DNA from: an uncultured bacterium
GTDB taxonomy: Bacteria > Patescibacteriota > Saccharimonadia > Saccharimonadales > Saccharimonadaceae
DNA: 64,000 nucleotides
Reading direction: 5' to 3'
Assembly (NCBI GenBank): GCA_903832635.1
Contig: CAILCF010000005.1
Span: forward strand, 124,001-188,000
Shown here one piece after another: positions 10,501 to 18,288 of this stretch (positions are counted from its first letter, which is position 1; each line of letters opens with the position of its first letter). The position numbers were made by a program, and so were the translations under genes. The notes below the pieces were generated by a model. The model was given only the letters and a program-made list of their open reading frames with translations, was not told where the DNA came from and searched no databases.

Positions 10501-10934
10501 GTAAAGAATACACCTGCGCTTCGAATTAACTGAGATACGATAACACGTTCGGTTCCATTGATAATGAACGTACCGCGATCGGTCATCCATGGGTAATCAC
10601 CCAAATAAATTTCTTGTTCTTTTACTTCACCGGTTACTTTGTTTGTTAATTCGACATTGGCATGAAGCGGTGCGTCAAAAGTTAAGTTATTTTCCTTCGA
10701 TTCTTGTTCACTGGTTTTAGGATCTTGGAATTTGTAGTCGTTAAACCGCAAAGACAGTTTTTGACCGGTATAATCGTCAATCGGATTTAATTCTGAAAAT
10801 ATCTCGGACAGACCCGTTTCGACAAAATCTCGCCAGCTGTCTTTTTGATGTGCAATTAAATTTGGTAGTTGGAGTGCGGTGCCGACCTCAGTAAAGAAGA
10901 CACGCTTGGTGCTACTAGGCTTTGCTTTTGCCAT
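7572..10934 (-). CDS. rpoB: RNA polymerase beta subunit with acidic C-terminal tail
   Basis: Second large subunit of RNA polymerase. The ORF track starts at 11054, but its first 40 residues are leader sequence. The ATG at 10934 ([11 protein letters not shown]) has a GAGGAG Shine-Dalgarno and gives 1120 aa. The rifampicin-region block [20 protein letters not shown] is intact, and [30 protein letters not shown] follows. After the conserved end ([13 protein letters not shown]) there is a strongly acidic tail of roughly 65 residues (for example [20 protein letters not shown]). It is cotranscribed with rpoC. Confidence 0.98.
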   Translation of the reverse strand: [1120 protein letters not shown]

Positions 10935-10976
10935 AAGTGGTGTTTGCTCCTCGCAAATAAATGAATTATAGATGTT

Positions 10977-10994
10977 TTTCGCCGTACGGCGAAA
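10977..10994. other. Perfect 18-bp palindrome in the rpoB leader
   Basis: TTTCGCCGTACGGCGAAA is a perfect palindrome 43 nt upstream of the rpoB start. In RNA it would form a stable GC-core stem, preceded by CCC and followed by AAC rather than a U-run, so it is not a simple terminator. A TATAAT-like hexamer (10965-10970) lies just after it. The core GCCGTACGGC recurs at 59037-59046 before fba. Confidence 0.5.
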
Positions 10995-11103
10995 GGGGGT
11001 CTTGACGCCGAAGATTCCCTTAACTGTGTCGGTCTTATGATATATAAATCCCACTTATATAAAAAGACATGAATAACAACAGCTACACTACTTCTTGTTA
11101 ACT

Positions 11104-11132
11104 ACTATGAAGCATGGCTTATTAATAGTCAA
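11104..11132 (-). promoter_or_regulatory. Candidate promoter of rpoB-rpoC
   Basis: Minus-strand TTGACT (11127-11132), a 17-nt spacer and CATAGT (11104-11109). It lies just downstream of clpP and would give a leader of about 160 nt containing the 18-bp palindrome. The -10 matches consensus at four of six positions. A second -10-like TATAAT is closer to the gene (10965-10970) without a convincing -35. Confidence 0.45.
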
Positions 11133-11150
11133 TACTATTTGCGCCTATTT

Positions 11151-11747
11151 TTAGGACTTTGTGATAACTTCGTCTATTAGACCGTACTTCTTGGCTTCTT
11201 CGGGCGTCATCCAGTAGTCACGTTCCATGTCTGATTTGATTTTTGCCAGTTTTTGACCCGTATTTTTTGCAAATAGCTCGGCTAGCATCTCTTTGACGGC
11301 CAGACCTTCTTTTAAGTCGATTTCCATATCCGTTACTTTGCCGCGAGTAGCGTGACTTGGTTGATGAATCATTACTTTGCTGTGAGGCAACGCAAATCGC
11401 TTGCCTTTTGTCCCACTGGATAGCAAAAACGCTCCCATACTAGCTTGCAAGCCAATACCTATGGTCTGGACATCGGGTTTGATATATTTCATCGTGTCAT
11501 AGATAGCCATCCCGTCGTAAACACTGCCCCCGGGGCTATTAATATATAGCTTGATATCCTTTTTGGGGTCTTCGTAAGCCAAATGAATTAACTGGGCAAC
11601 AACAATATTTGCCGTATGTTCGTCAACCTGTTCACCTAAGAAAATAATACGTTCATTAAGTAGTCGCGAATAGATATCATAGGCCCGCTCACCGTCGAAC
11701 GTTTTTTCGATTACTGTTGGAATCAAATAGTTTGTCGGTTTCATCAT
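11151..11747 (-). CDS. clpP: ATP-dependent Clp protease proteolytic subunit
   Basis: Serine protease that forms the barrel partnered by Clp ATPases; a clpC lies at 31893-34370. It is 198 aa. The catalytic triad reads Ser103 in [11 protein letters not shown], His128 in MIHQPSH and Asp177 in ERDYWM. The substrate-strand motif [13 protein letters not shown] precedes them. The gene starts with ATG-ATG at 11747. There is no Shine-Dalgarno; instead a TATAAT box lies 8 nt upstream, so the message is probably leaderless. Confidence 0.97.
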   Translation of the reverse strand: MMKPTNYLIPTVIEKTFDGERAYDIYSRLLNERIIFLGEQVDEHTANIVVAQLIHLAYEDPKKDIKLYINSPGGSVYDGMAIYDTMKYIKPDVQTIGIGLQASMGAFLLSSGTKGKRFALPHSKVMIHQPSHATRGKVTDMEIDLKEGLAVKEMLAELFAKNTGQKLAKIKSDMERDYWMTPEEAKKYGLIDEVITKS

Positions 11748-11755
11748 ATATCTTT

Positions 11756-11761
11756 ATTATA
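11756..11761 (-). promoter_or_regulatory. -10 box of clpP (leaderless)
   Basis: Minus-strand TATAAT ends 8 nt before the first clpP ATG. Transcription would begin at or next to the start codon. The -35 is not distinct. Confidence 0.6.
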
Positions 11762-11818
11762 CAACAAACGAGCCATTAGTGTCTTAGCTGGTTTTAATGA
11801 ACGCATTTCGGCTATACA

Positions 11819-13240
11819 TTAATTTCGAGCATACATCAAGATGGTGTTAGAGGCATAGCCAGCGGCATAAATCGAAGTGCCATCGGGCGACATGATTAGA
11901 TCGTATGCACCCGCAGCGGCAACAGTTGGTGTTCCTAGTGCGGTCAAAACACCCGTGCTTGTATTCCGTTTATACATCGCAATCGTGTCAGACATATAGT
12001 TATCGGCATATACCGATATACCGTCAGATGATACGACAATTCCTTGAGGCTGTGTTCCCCCGGTAGCAATCGAAGGGGTGGCTAGAGCAGTCAGGGCACC
12101 GGTAGATGTATTACGGCTGTACATCGAGACAGAATATGACAGCATGTTTGTGACGTACACTGATGTCCCATCGTTTGATATCGCGATACCGTATGGTGCA
12201 GACCCAGTAGCAATCGTTGGGGTGGCTTGGGCTGTCAATGCACCCGTAGATGTATTGCGACTGTACATCGCGACTGTGTTAGAAAAGTTGTATTGGTTGA
12301 CGGTATAAACCGATGTGCCGTCAGGAGATACAGTGATACCGTATGGGTTTGACCCACTAGTGGTAATTGTCGGCGTGGCTAGCGCCGTCAAAGCACCAGT
12401 AGAGGTGTTGCGGCTGTACATCGAGATTGTGTTGGAATTGTAGTTAGAGGCGTAGAGCGATGTACCATCGGCAGATATGGCTATACACCATGGAGATGCT
12501 CCAGTAGCAATCGTTGGGGTGGCTAGCGCCGTCAAAGCACCAGTAGAGGTGTTGCGGCTGTACATCGAGATAGTATTATCGTTTGAATTAGAGGCGTAGA
12601 CTGACGTACCGTCGGACGATATGATGATACCTTGAGGCCATGTTCCAGTCGCTATCGTCGGTGTCGCTAAAGCGGTCAATAGACCCGTGCCCGTATCACG
12701 GCTGTACATCGAGATAGTTCTGCCGTTGCTGTTAGTCGTATAAACAGATGTACCGTCAGCCGATATTGCAACAGCGTGTGGGTTTGCACCAGCCGGTATC
12801 GTCGGTGTCGCCAAAGCTGCCAAAATACCAGTAGGTGGGACATAGACTGTTGGTGTAGTAGTGTCAGTAACGGCGTAAGCTAGTGAAGAAACGGTGTTAG
12901 TGATGACTAGTTTAAAAGATTTATATGGTGATGATGTGGTATAGGTATAGACATTTCCGGGTGTTACTTGAAGACAATAGCGTGTATCAGCCGGACCAAC
13001 CGGACAGCTTGATGTGTCAAGTGATTGCGGGAAAGTACCGTATTCCGTGTAGTATAACTTCAGCTTATTGGCGCTACCACTTAAATCATATTGCAAAGTG
13101 GCTATCCTTGCCTTTTGGGAGATACCAGTAAATACAACAATTGTTATTGCCGCCAGAATGCCGATTACAACTATAACTACCAGCAGTTCAACTATTGTAA
13201 AACCGGAAGAATTAGGGTTGCGCTTTAGAGCGGCTTTCAT
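11819..13240 (-). CDS. Prepilin-like protein fused to a seven-bladed beta-propeller
   Basis: The N-terminus is a type IV prepilin/pseudopilin: a short basic leader, the peptidase site SSG^FTIVELL with Glu at +5, and a hydrophobic helix (about residues 15-40). A short pseudopilin-like region with a Cys pair (SSCPVGPADTRYCLQ) runs to about residue 125. Seven repeats of about 48 residues follow, typified by ALATPTIATG...DGTSVYASN...TISMYSRNTSTG, resembling YVTN/lactonase-type propeller blades. The ORF track starts at 13270; I prefer the ATG at 13240 (MKAALKRNP), which gives a normal leader, but neither start has a strong Shine-Dalgarno. The product is inferred to sit on the cell surface as a pilus-linked adhesin or sensor. 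The gene is just downstream of tig. A PilB-type ATPase lies at 40407-42029. Prepilin signal certain; function unknown. Confidence 0.85.
   Translation of the reverse strand: MKAALKRNPNSSGFTIVELLVVIVVIGILAAITIVVFTGISQKARIATLQYDLSGSANKLKLYYTEYGTFPQSLDTSSCPVGPADTRYCLQVTPGNVYTYTTSSPYKSFKLVITNTVSSLAYAVTDTTTPTVYVPPTGILAALATPTIPAGANPHAVAISADGTSVYTTNSNGRTISMYSRDTGTGLLTALATPTIATGTWPQGIIISSDGTSVYASNSNDNTISMYSRNTSTGALTALATPTIATGASPWCIAISADGTSLYASNYNSNTISMYSRNTSTGALTALATPTITTSGSNPYGITVSPDGTSVYTVNQYNFSNTVAMYSRNTSTGALTAQATPTIATGSAPYGIAISNDGTSVYVTNMLSYSVSMYSRNTSTGALTALATPSIATGGTQPQGIVVSSDGISVYADNYMSDTIAMYKRNTSTGVLTALGTPTVAAAGAYDLIMSPDGTSIYAAGYASNTILMYARN
12060..12720. repeat. 144-bp tandem coding repeats of the propeller blades
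   Basis: The blades are repeated at DNA level with a period near 144 bp (48 codons). A stretch of about 53 bases beginning GTGGCTAGCGCCGTCAAAGC is identical at 12375 and 12519; the other copies are diverged. This suggests fairly recent blade duplication or gene conversion. Confidence 0.75.
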
Positions 13241-13293
13241 ATCCACAGTATAGCATAACTGAATAAACAAAAGAAAAATATTCGAATTTTAGA

Positions 13294-14589
13294 TTAATTA
13301 TTTTTTTTAGTATTAAGTTCTACTAATCTGTCGACGGTTTTATCGGTCAGCAAACGGCTGGCGATGTCACGACGGACTTCGGGTTGTTCGAATTGTTTCA
13401 ATGCATCGGCATTGTTGGCATATTGTTGTTTAAACATTTCGATTCGCGATTCAAGTTCGGCGGTTGTGGCTTCGATTTTTTCGATTTTACTCAGTTCTGC
13501 CAACACTAACCCTGCCTGGACTCGTTTGGTTGCGACATCTTTGACTTCGGTTTCCAGCCACTTTTCTTTCGATTCAAAACCTTTGTTTTCCAGGTATTGG
13601 TCAAGTGTCGCGCCCTGATACATCAGGTTGTTTACAAAATCCTGTTCAATAGACTTTGCTTGATCGGCCACTAGAATTTCTGGAATAGGTACATTACTGA
13701 TTCCAACCAGCTCTGTAACCAGACTATCTTTGAGTTTCTCACCGGCTTCGCGTTGTTTTTGAGAATTTAGTTCACGTTTAATATCCGTCTTAAGTTCGTC
13801 CATTGTCTTGAACGGACCAGCTTTGGCGGCAAGTTTGTCATCAAGTTCAGGTAATTTTACTTCCTTGACTGATTTTAAAGTAGTCGTAAACGTGACTTTT
13901 TGCCCTTTTAGTTCAGGTGATTGATAGTCATCGGGAAATTTCAGGTCCAAGTCGAAAGTTTCACCGGCTTTATGTCCAACAATTCCCTCTTCGAACCCTG
14001 GAATAAATTGGTTTGAGCCCAGGGTAAGTGCGTAATCATTGCCAGTGCCACCGGGAAACGCAACGCCGTCCTTTTTACCAACAAAATCGATAACGGTTTC
14101 GTCGCCGATTTTTGCAACTCGTTTGACCTCTTTGCGCTCAGCTAAACTTTGCTGAATCCTTCCAATGGTTTCGGTAATTTCAGTCTCTATTACTGATACT
14201 TTTTCAGCTATTGATTTTAGTTTCTTGTAATCTCCCAGCTTTACAACTGGCAAAATCTCGGTTTCAGCTGTAAATTCCATCATTTCGCCAACAACGTATT
14301 TTTTAATTGCTACTGCCGGTCGGTCAAGTGCCTGTAATTTACTTTCGACAAACGCTTCGGCAACCGCTTTACTGATTGCGTTATCAATAACCTGTTCCTG
14401 TAACTTTTCCGGGTCAATATTTTTCGCAGCAACTGCAGTTGGCGCCTTGCCTTTTCTAAATCCGGCAACTTTAACATCCCGTGCAAGCTTTGATGTTGCA
14501 ACTTCCGTGGCAATTGCCAGTTCTTCTGCATTAAGTGTGATGGTTAATTCAACTTTTGTATCTGATAAGTTTTTTACGGTTGACTTCAT
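13294..14589 (-). CDS. tig: Trigger factor (ribosome-associated chaperone)
   Basis: Trigger factor binds at the ribosome exit tunnel and shields nascent chains. It is 431 aa with three domains in order: an N-terminal ribosome-binding domain (VAGFRKGKAP is the signature loop, about residues 42-51), an FKBP-type PPIase domain (about 155-245, GDETVIDFVGKKDGVAFPGG to FDLDLKFPDDY), and a helical C-terminal chaperone domain. Its ATG overlaps the hisS stop by 4 nt (ATGA), so translation is coupled. Clp protease and this chaperone lie close together. Confidence 0.96.
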   Translation of the reverse strand: MKSTVKNLSDTKVELTITLNAEELAIATEVATSKLARDVKVAGFRKGKAPTAVAAKNIDPEKLQEQVIDNAISKAVAEAFVESKLQALDRPAVAIKKYVVGEMMEFTAETEILPVVKLGDYKKLKSIAEKVSVIETEITETIGRIQQSLAERKEVKRVAKIGDETVIDFVGKKDGVAFPGGTGNDYALTLGSNQFIPGFEEGIVGHKAGETFDLDLKFPDDYQSPELKGQKVTFTTTLKSVKEVKLPELDDKLAAKAGPFKTMDELKTDIKRELNSQKQREAGEKLKDSLVTELVGISNVPIPEILVADQAKSIEQDFVNNLMYQGATLDQYLENKGFESKEKWLETEVKDVATKRVQAGLVLAELSKIEKIEATTAELESRIEMFKQQYANNADALKQFEQPEVRRDIASRLLTDKTVDRLVELNTKKNN

Positions 14590-15896
14590 TTTACTCCTTT
14601 ACGCCTAGCGGCAAATAATTCAACAATCTCGTCAAATTTTAATTTATATTCTTCTGATTTGGCAACATTTTTTAATGTATATTTTCCGCTTTTCACTTCA
14701 TCTTCACCCAAAAACAGAATGTATGGAATTTTTTTCTTTAGGACGTTTTTAATCTGACGGTCTAATTTTCGGCCGGATATGTCCAGTTCCACATTAATGT
14801 TTTTAGATCGAAAATCATTGGCAAGTTTATTTGCCTCTCGTACGGTATCACCCAAAACAGATAGATAAATATCAGTGGTTGAAATTAGTTTTGGCACTAA
14901 GTTATGAGACTCTAAAAAGTTCAAAAATGTTGTTCCGCCAGGTGCAACACCTACAGCTGAAATTGGCTCGGAACCGAATAAACCCACCAAACCGTCATAG
15001 CGTCCACCGCCAAATAAAGCTCTATTGTTATCCGGGTTTGTGTCAAACACCTCAAAAACCATGCCGGTATAATAGTCAAAGCCTCGCATTAAAGTGATAT
15101 CAAAAACTAAACTTTTGACTTCGGCTCGCTCTAAAAACGTAAATAGTTCTTGGACTTCGGAAACGGCAGCACTATCGCGAATTTCTGATGGGAGTTCAGC
15201 CATACTGGTAGCATTCAACAGCGCTTGGATTTTCGGAAGTCCGACTTCTGCCAAATCCCCAAATACTTCCGTTGCCTGATCGATAAAGTCTTGTTGGCTT
15301 ATTTTTTCTTTGCGGTCCAATAGTTTAATCATAAATTGCGCTTGAACAGCGTCCAGTCCCAAATACTGAGCCATCATAAAGTTTATAAGTTTTCGGTTAT
15401 TTATCTTGATTACGTAGTCCTCGGGTTTTGCACCGGTGGCTTTCATGATGTCATCCGACATTTTTATAATTTCTGCTTCGGCTGATACGCTGTCATCTCC
15501 AAAAATATCAATATTAAGTTGCCAAAATTCCCGTTCTCGCCCGCGCTGAGGGCGTTCATAACGCATAAAATTGGCAATTGAATATAATCGAGCTGGGTAT
15601 GCCAATTCTTGGCGACGTGCAGCTACCATTCGGCTGATACTCGGTGTCATTTCGGGCCGAATTGCAACGGTACGACCGCCACGGTCCAAAAATGAATAAG
15701 TCTGCTCGTTAGCTAATTCCTGACCGCTTTTTGCTGTATATATTTCTAACGGTTCTAAAATCGGAGCACCATATTCCTCGTAACCATAGACTTCGGCAAT
15801 CTTTCGCCAAATCGAAAAAATATAATTCTGAGTTCTTTTTTCCTCAGGATAGAAATCGCGTGTACCTTTATAAGGCAGTGATGATAGTGTAGTCAT
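14586..15896 (-). CDS. hisS: Histidyl-tRNA synthetase
   Basis: Class II synthetase that charges tRNA-His. The ORF track begins at a TTG at 15932; the ATG at 15896 (MTTLSSLPYKGTRDFYPEE) matches the usual N-terminus and gives 436 aa. Motif 2 (FMRYERPQRGREREFWQ), the histidine-A region (LMRGFDYYTGMVFEVF) and motif 3 (VAPGGTTF-like) are visible, followed by an anticodon-binding domain. The stop overlaps the tig start. Confidence 0.96.
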   Translation of the reverse strand: MTTLSSLPYKGTRDFYPEEKRTQNYIFSIWRKIAEVYGYEEYGAPILEPLEIYTAKSGQELANEQTYSFLDRGGRTVAIRPEMTPSISRMVAARRQELAYPARLYSIANFMRYERPQRGREREFWQLNIDIFGDDSVSAEAEIIKMSDDIMKATGAKPEDYVIKINNRKLINFMMAQYLGLDAVQAQFMIKLLDRKEKISQQDFIDQATEVFGDLAEVGLPKIQALLNATSMAELPSEIRDSAAVSEVQELFTFLERAEVKSLVFDITLMRGFDYYTGMVFEVFDTNPDNNRALFGGGRYDGLVGLFGSEPISAVGVAPGGTTFLNFLESHNLVPKLISTTDIYLSVLGDTVREANKLANDFRSKNINVELDISGRKLDRQIKNVLKKKIPYILFLGEDEVKSGKYTLKNVAKSEEYKLKFDEIVELFAARRKGVK

Positions 15897-15950
15897 TACT
15901 TTAATTTTTGCATTTTTATCTGTTTTATACAAGTACTGTTAAGCTTTTAT

Positions 15951-16562
15951 TCATGTTTTAAGTACGTTCTGCTGTATCCAAACGTACATGGCAATTCCGG
16001 CAGCAACTCCAACATTTACCGACCTGGTCGAGCCGAATTGTTCAATTTTGACAATTTTTTCTGCAAATTTTAGTATTTCTTCGCTCAGCCCCGGACCTTC
16101 GCCACCAAAAACCAAAACCGTTTTTTCGGGCAGTATTGTCTGGGATATAGCTATCGCATCCGGAATTATATCAACAGCAATAATGTGCCGTTTTTCATCA
16201 CTCATGCATTTTGCAAAATCATCAACCGTCTCGTGATTAATAATATTCATATATCTGTCTGTCACCATTGCGCCACGACGATTCCAGTGTTTTTTTCCAA
16301 TGATATGTACGGCTTCGACATTAAAAGCATTAGCCGCCCGAACGATAGTCCCGATATTAAAATCGTGTTGCCAGTTTTCTATCGCAATGTGAAGTTCGTT
16401 TCTGGTTTTGTCTAGGTCGGCTTTGACCGCAGTTGTTTTCCAATATCGATATTTGTCAATCACATTGAATTTATCACCCTTTTTTAACAATTCCGGGTCA
16501 TATTTTGGGTCTGTCGGCCATGGCTTGGGGTGTGGCCCAACCCCAATAATTTGTTTTTCCAT
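15951..16562 (-). CDS. SpoU/TrmH-family RNA 2'-O-methyltransferase
   Basis: A knotted SPOUT methyltransferase using S-adenosylmethionine on rRNA or tRNA; the exact target cannot be told. The three family motifs are present: NWQHDFNIGTIVRAANAF (motif 1), LVFGGEGPGLSEEIL (motif 2) and RSVNVGVAAGIAMYVW (motif 3). The ORF track starts at a TTG (16580) with no Shine-Dalgarno. I place the start at the ATG 16562 (MEKQIIGVGP), because a TACAAT box (16569-16574) ends 6 nt before it, the leaderless spacing seen at several other genes here. Length 203 aa. A second SpoU enzyme is at 42095. Confidence 0.88.
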   Translation of the reverse strand: MEKQIIGVGPHPKPWPTDPKYDPELLKKGDKFNVIDKYRYWKTTAVKADLDKTRNELHIAIENWQHDFNIGTIVRAANAFNVEAVHIIGKKHWNRRGAMVTDRYMNIINHETVDDFAKCMSDEKRHIIAVDIIPDAIAISQTILPEKTVLVFGGEGPGLSEEILKFAEKIVKIEQFGSTRSVNVGVAAGIAMYVWIQQNVLKT

Positions 16563-16616
16563 ATCCTTATTGTAACTCAAACAGAGTAGGTTTTATTTTA
16601 AAAAAGATATAAATGT

Positions 16617-16622
16617 TATACT
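16617..16622 (+). promoter_or_regulatory. Extended -10 of the DUF5652-like gene
   Basis: TGTTATACT (hexamer 16617-16622) sits 26 nt before the start codon, with an AGGAG Shine-Dalgarno in between. This gene therefore has a conventional short leader, unlike its leaderless neighbours. Confidence 0.5.
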
Positions 16623-16648
16623 TTAATTATAAATAGGAGAAAACATAA

Positions 16649-16873
16649 ATGGACACATCATATATAGCTTACTTCCCGGTATGGGTTTTGCCGTTATTGG
16701 CAATTCTACTAATATGGGAACTTTTTTGGAAAAGCGCTTCAATGTGGCATGCTGCCAGGAAAAAAGATTTACCTTGGTTTTTTATTCTATTTATCTTTAA
16801 CACTCTTGGTATCTTGGATATCATTTACTTATTCGGGTTTGAAAAAATCAAAGCCAACAAATTGTTCAAATAA
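16649..16873 (+). CDS. Small two-helix membrane protein (DUF5652-like)
   Basis: A 74-aa protein with two predicted transmembrane helices (about residues 9-26 and 42-62) joined by a basic loop, WKSASMWHAARKKDLPWF. The WK..ALW.AAR...WF...L.NT.GILdIIYlF pattern matches my recollection of DUF5652, a small family common in CPR bacteria. Function unknown. An AGGAG site lies 11 nt upstream of the ATG, and an extended -10 precedes that. It is a lone plus-strand gene converging on the GreA-like gene (4 nt between stops). Confidence 0.8.
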   Translation: MDTSYIAYFPVWVLPLLAILLIWELFWKSASMWHAARKKDLPWFFILFIFNTLGILDIIYLFGFEKIKANKLFK

Positions 16874-16877
16874 ATAA

Positions 16878-17414
16878 TTATTTAATCGCTAGTACCGTAT
16901 ATAGAAATTCCTTTCCTCGCGGTGACTGGATTTTGATTGTAGAATGTTCTTTTTTACCCAATAAAGCCTTACCTAAGGGACTACATTCCGATATTTTACT
17001 TGCCGATGGATCAGCTTCAATCGAATCAACCAGAGTAAAGTTAATTGTTTTTAAGCCAGACTCAAGAAATACTGTAGAGCCAAGCTCTACGCTTGAATGT
17101 TTTGTATTATCCGGAATGACATCTGCCCGCATCAAAATATCTGAAATTTTACTTACTTGTACCTCGATGTTTTCCAGATAGTTTACGGCATCAGTTGATA
17201 CAATATATTCTTCCTTTTCTTTTGGATCCATATTTATCAGACGCCTGCTAATATTTATTTGCTCTTTCATTAGTTGATTTAATTGATCTCGAAGACTGTC
17301 GAGTCCTTTTTTTGTTAGATGAAAGTTTTTATTTGAAGTAGAAATACTGTTATTTTTATAATTCATCACATATACCCCCATCCAATGAATTTTTCTTGCA
17401 CCACCACAATACAT
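16878..17414 (-). CDS. GreA/GreB-family transcript cleavage factor-like protein
   Basis: Gre factors enter the RNA polymerase secondary channel and stimulate cleavage of backtracked RNA. The C-terminal FKBP-like domain is clear (VELGSTVFL, IEADPSASKISECSPLGKAL, TIKIQSPRGKEF), and the N-terminal coiled coil starts LTKKGLDSLRDQLNQL. The coiled-coil tip carries acidic residues (NMDPKEKEEY), although the usual D/E tip pair cannot be assigned with certainty. The start at 17414 has an AAGGGG site 6 nt upstream; a shorter start at 17366 (MNYKNN) is possible. It is divergent from the Crp/Fnr gene. Confidence 0.85.
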   Translation of the reverse strand: MYCGGARKIHWMGVYVMNYKNNSISTSNKNFHLTKKGLDSLRDQLNQLMKEQINISRRLINMDPKEKEEYIVSTDAVNYLENIEVQVSKISDILMRADVIPDNTKHSSVELGSTVFLESGLKTINFTLVDSIEADPSASKISECSPLGKALLGKKEHSTIKIQSPRGKEFLYTVLAIK

Positions 17415-17444
17415 TAAAAACCCCTTACTTTTCTGTTAGAAAAT

Positions 17445-17464
17445 TAACATGTCTAGTGTTATAA
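17445..17464. promoter_or_regulatory. Candidate operator and promoter between gre-like and crp/fnr-like genes
   Basis: TAACA-TGTCTAG-TGTTA (17445-17461) is an inverted repeat with 5-bp arms and a 7-nt centre, in the 93-bp divergent gap. It overlaps a minus-strand TATAAC and a plus-strand TATAAT-like -10. A dimeric Crp/Fnr protein could bind here, but the sequence is neither the Crp nor the Fnr consensus. Confidence 0.35.
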
Positions 17465-17507
17465 TTAATAATATACACACCATATATGAACATATCGAAA
17501 AAACAGG

Positions 17508-18233
17508 ATGTGGATTATGTACGACAGCAGATCGATTCAGCGCGAAAATTCAACTGACGATCGACGGTCATTTTACCGTCATAATCCTACGGTGAAATTC
17601 TCAAAGGGAGAAACGATTTTTCTTCAAGGGGATATACCTAAACACATATATAGCATTAAGTCAGGTGTGGTTGAAGAATCAAATTTGACAGCTGACGGCA
17701 GTAAACAATCTATAGCATTTGAAATAATTGGTGATATAATCCCAAAAAGTTGGGCTTTTTCAAAAACAGATAAAACACTGTTCGATTACACGGCATATAC
17801 CGACTGCGAATTTTACATTATTAGCAAAGAGGATTTTCAGTCTCAGATTGCGTATAATCTGGATTTTACGAAAAAAGTATTGAGTCGTACTATTACTTCC
17901 TTAATGGGAGCAAAATTAAAACTTGATGCTTTGGAAAAGCCCCACGCAAGTTTAAAGCTGATGTATACTTTTCGATATATGTGCTATCAATATGGAACAA
18001 AAGTTGGTACAAGCGTTGTAATGATTCAGGTACCTTTTACTCAACAAGACTTGGCTGACTTTACTGGATTAACAAGAGAGACAACTAACTTGGAAATAAA
18101 CAAACTCCGTCGTCAAAAGATTGTTTCAAGTGACTTAAGGTACTATATGGTCGATATCGACAAATTGAACAGTTTATTAGATGATGGCTATGAATCAAAT
18201 ACTTCGATGACTATGTTACCGAAAAGAAATTAG
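17508..18233 (+). CDS. Crp/Fnr-family transcriptional regulator
   Basis: A 241-aa DNA-binding regulator. The N-terminal cyclic-nucleotide-binding-type beta-roll spans about residues 25-140 (FSKGETIFLQGDIPKHIYSI, IIGDIIPKSW). The phosphate-binding RxS motif of cAMP receptors is not seen, and the Fnr iron-sulfur cysteine cluster is absent. A long helix leads to a C-terminal winged helix with FTQQDLADFTGLTRETTNLE as the recognition motif. The ligand is unknown. A second ATG (MYDSR) 9 nt downstream, with AGGATG before it, may be the real start. It is the only classical sequence-specific regulator in the window. A hairpin terminator follows. Confidence 0.9.
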   Translation: MWIMYDSRSIQRENSTDDRRSFYRHNPTVKFSKGETIFLQGDIPKHIYSIKSGVVEESNLTADGSKQSIAFEIIGDIIPKSWAFSKTDKTLFDYTAYTDCEFYIISKEDFQSQIAYNLDFTKKVLSRTITSLMGAKLKLDALEKPHASLKLMYTFRYMCYQYGTKVGTSVVMIQVPFTQQDLADFTGLTRETTNLEINKLRRQKIVSSDLRYYMVDIDKLNSLLDDGYESNTSMTMLPKRN

Positions 18234-18288
18234 GAATATATGGGTTTAAATGTTCAAGACATTCATGTCTGAGCCTAGCAAATTAAAA

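Noticed and set aside
11930-12840. CRISPR-like repeat array
   Set aside because: The regular 144-bp repeats are coding and in frame, encoding propeller blades; there are no short repeats with unique spacers and no cas genes.
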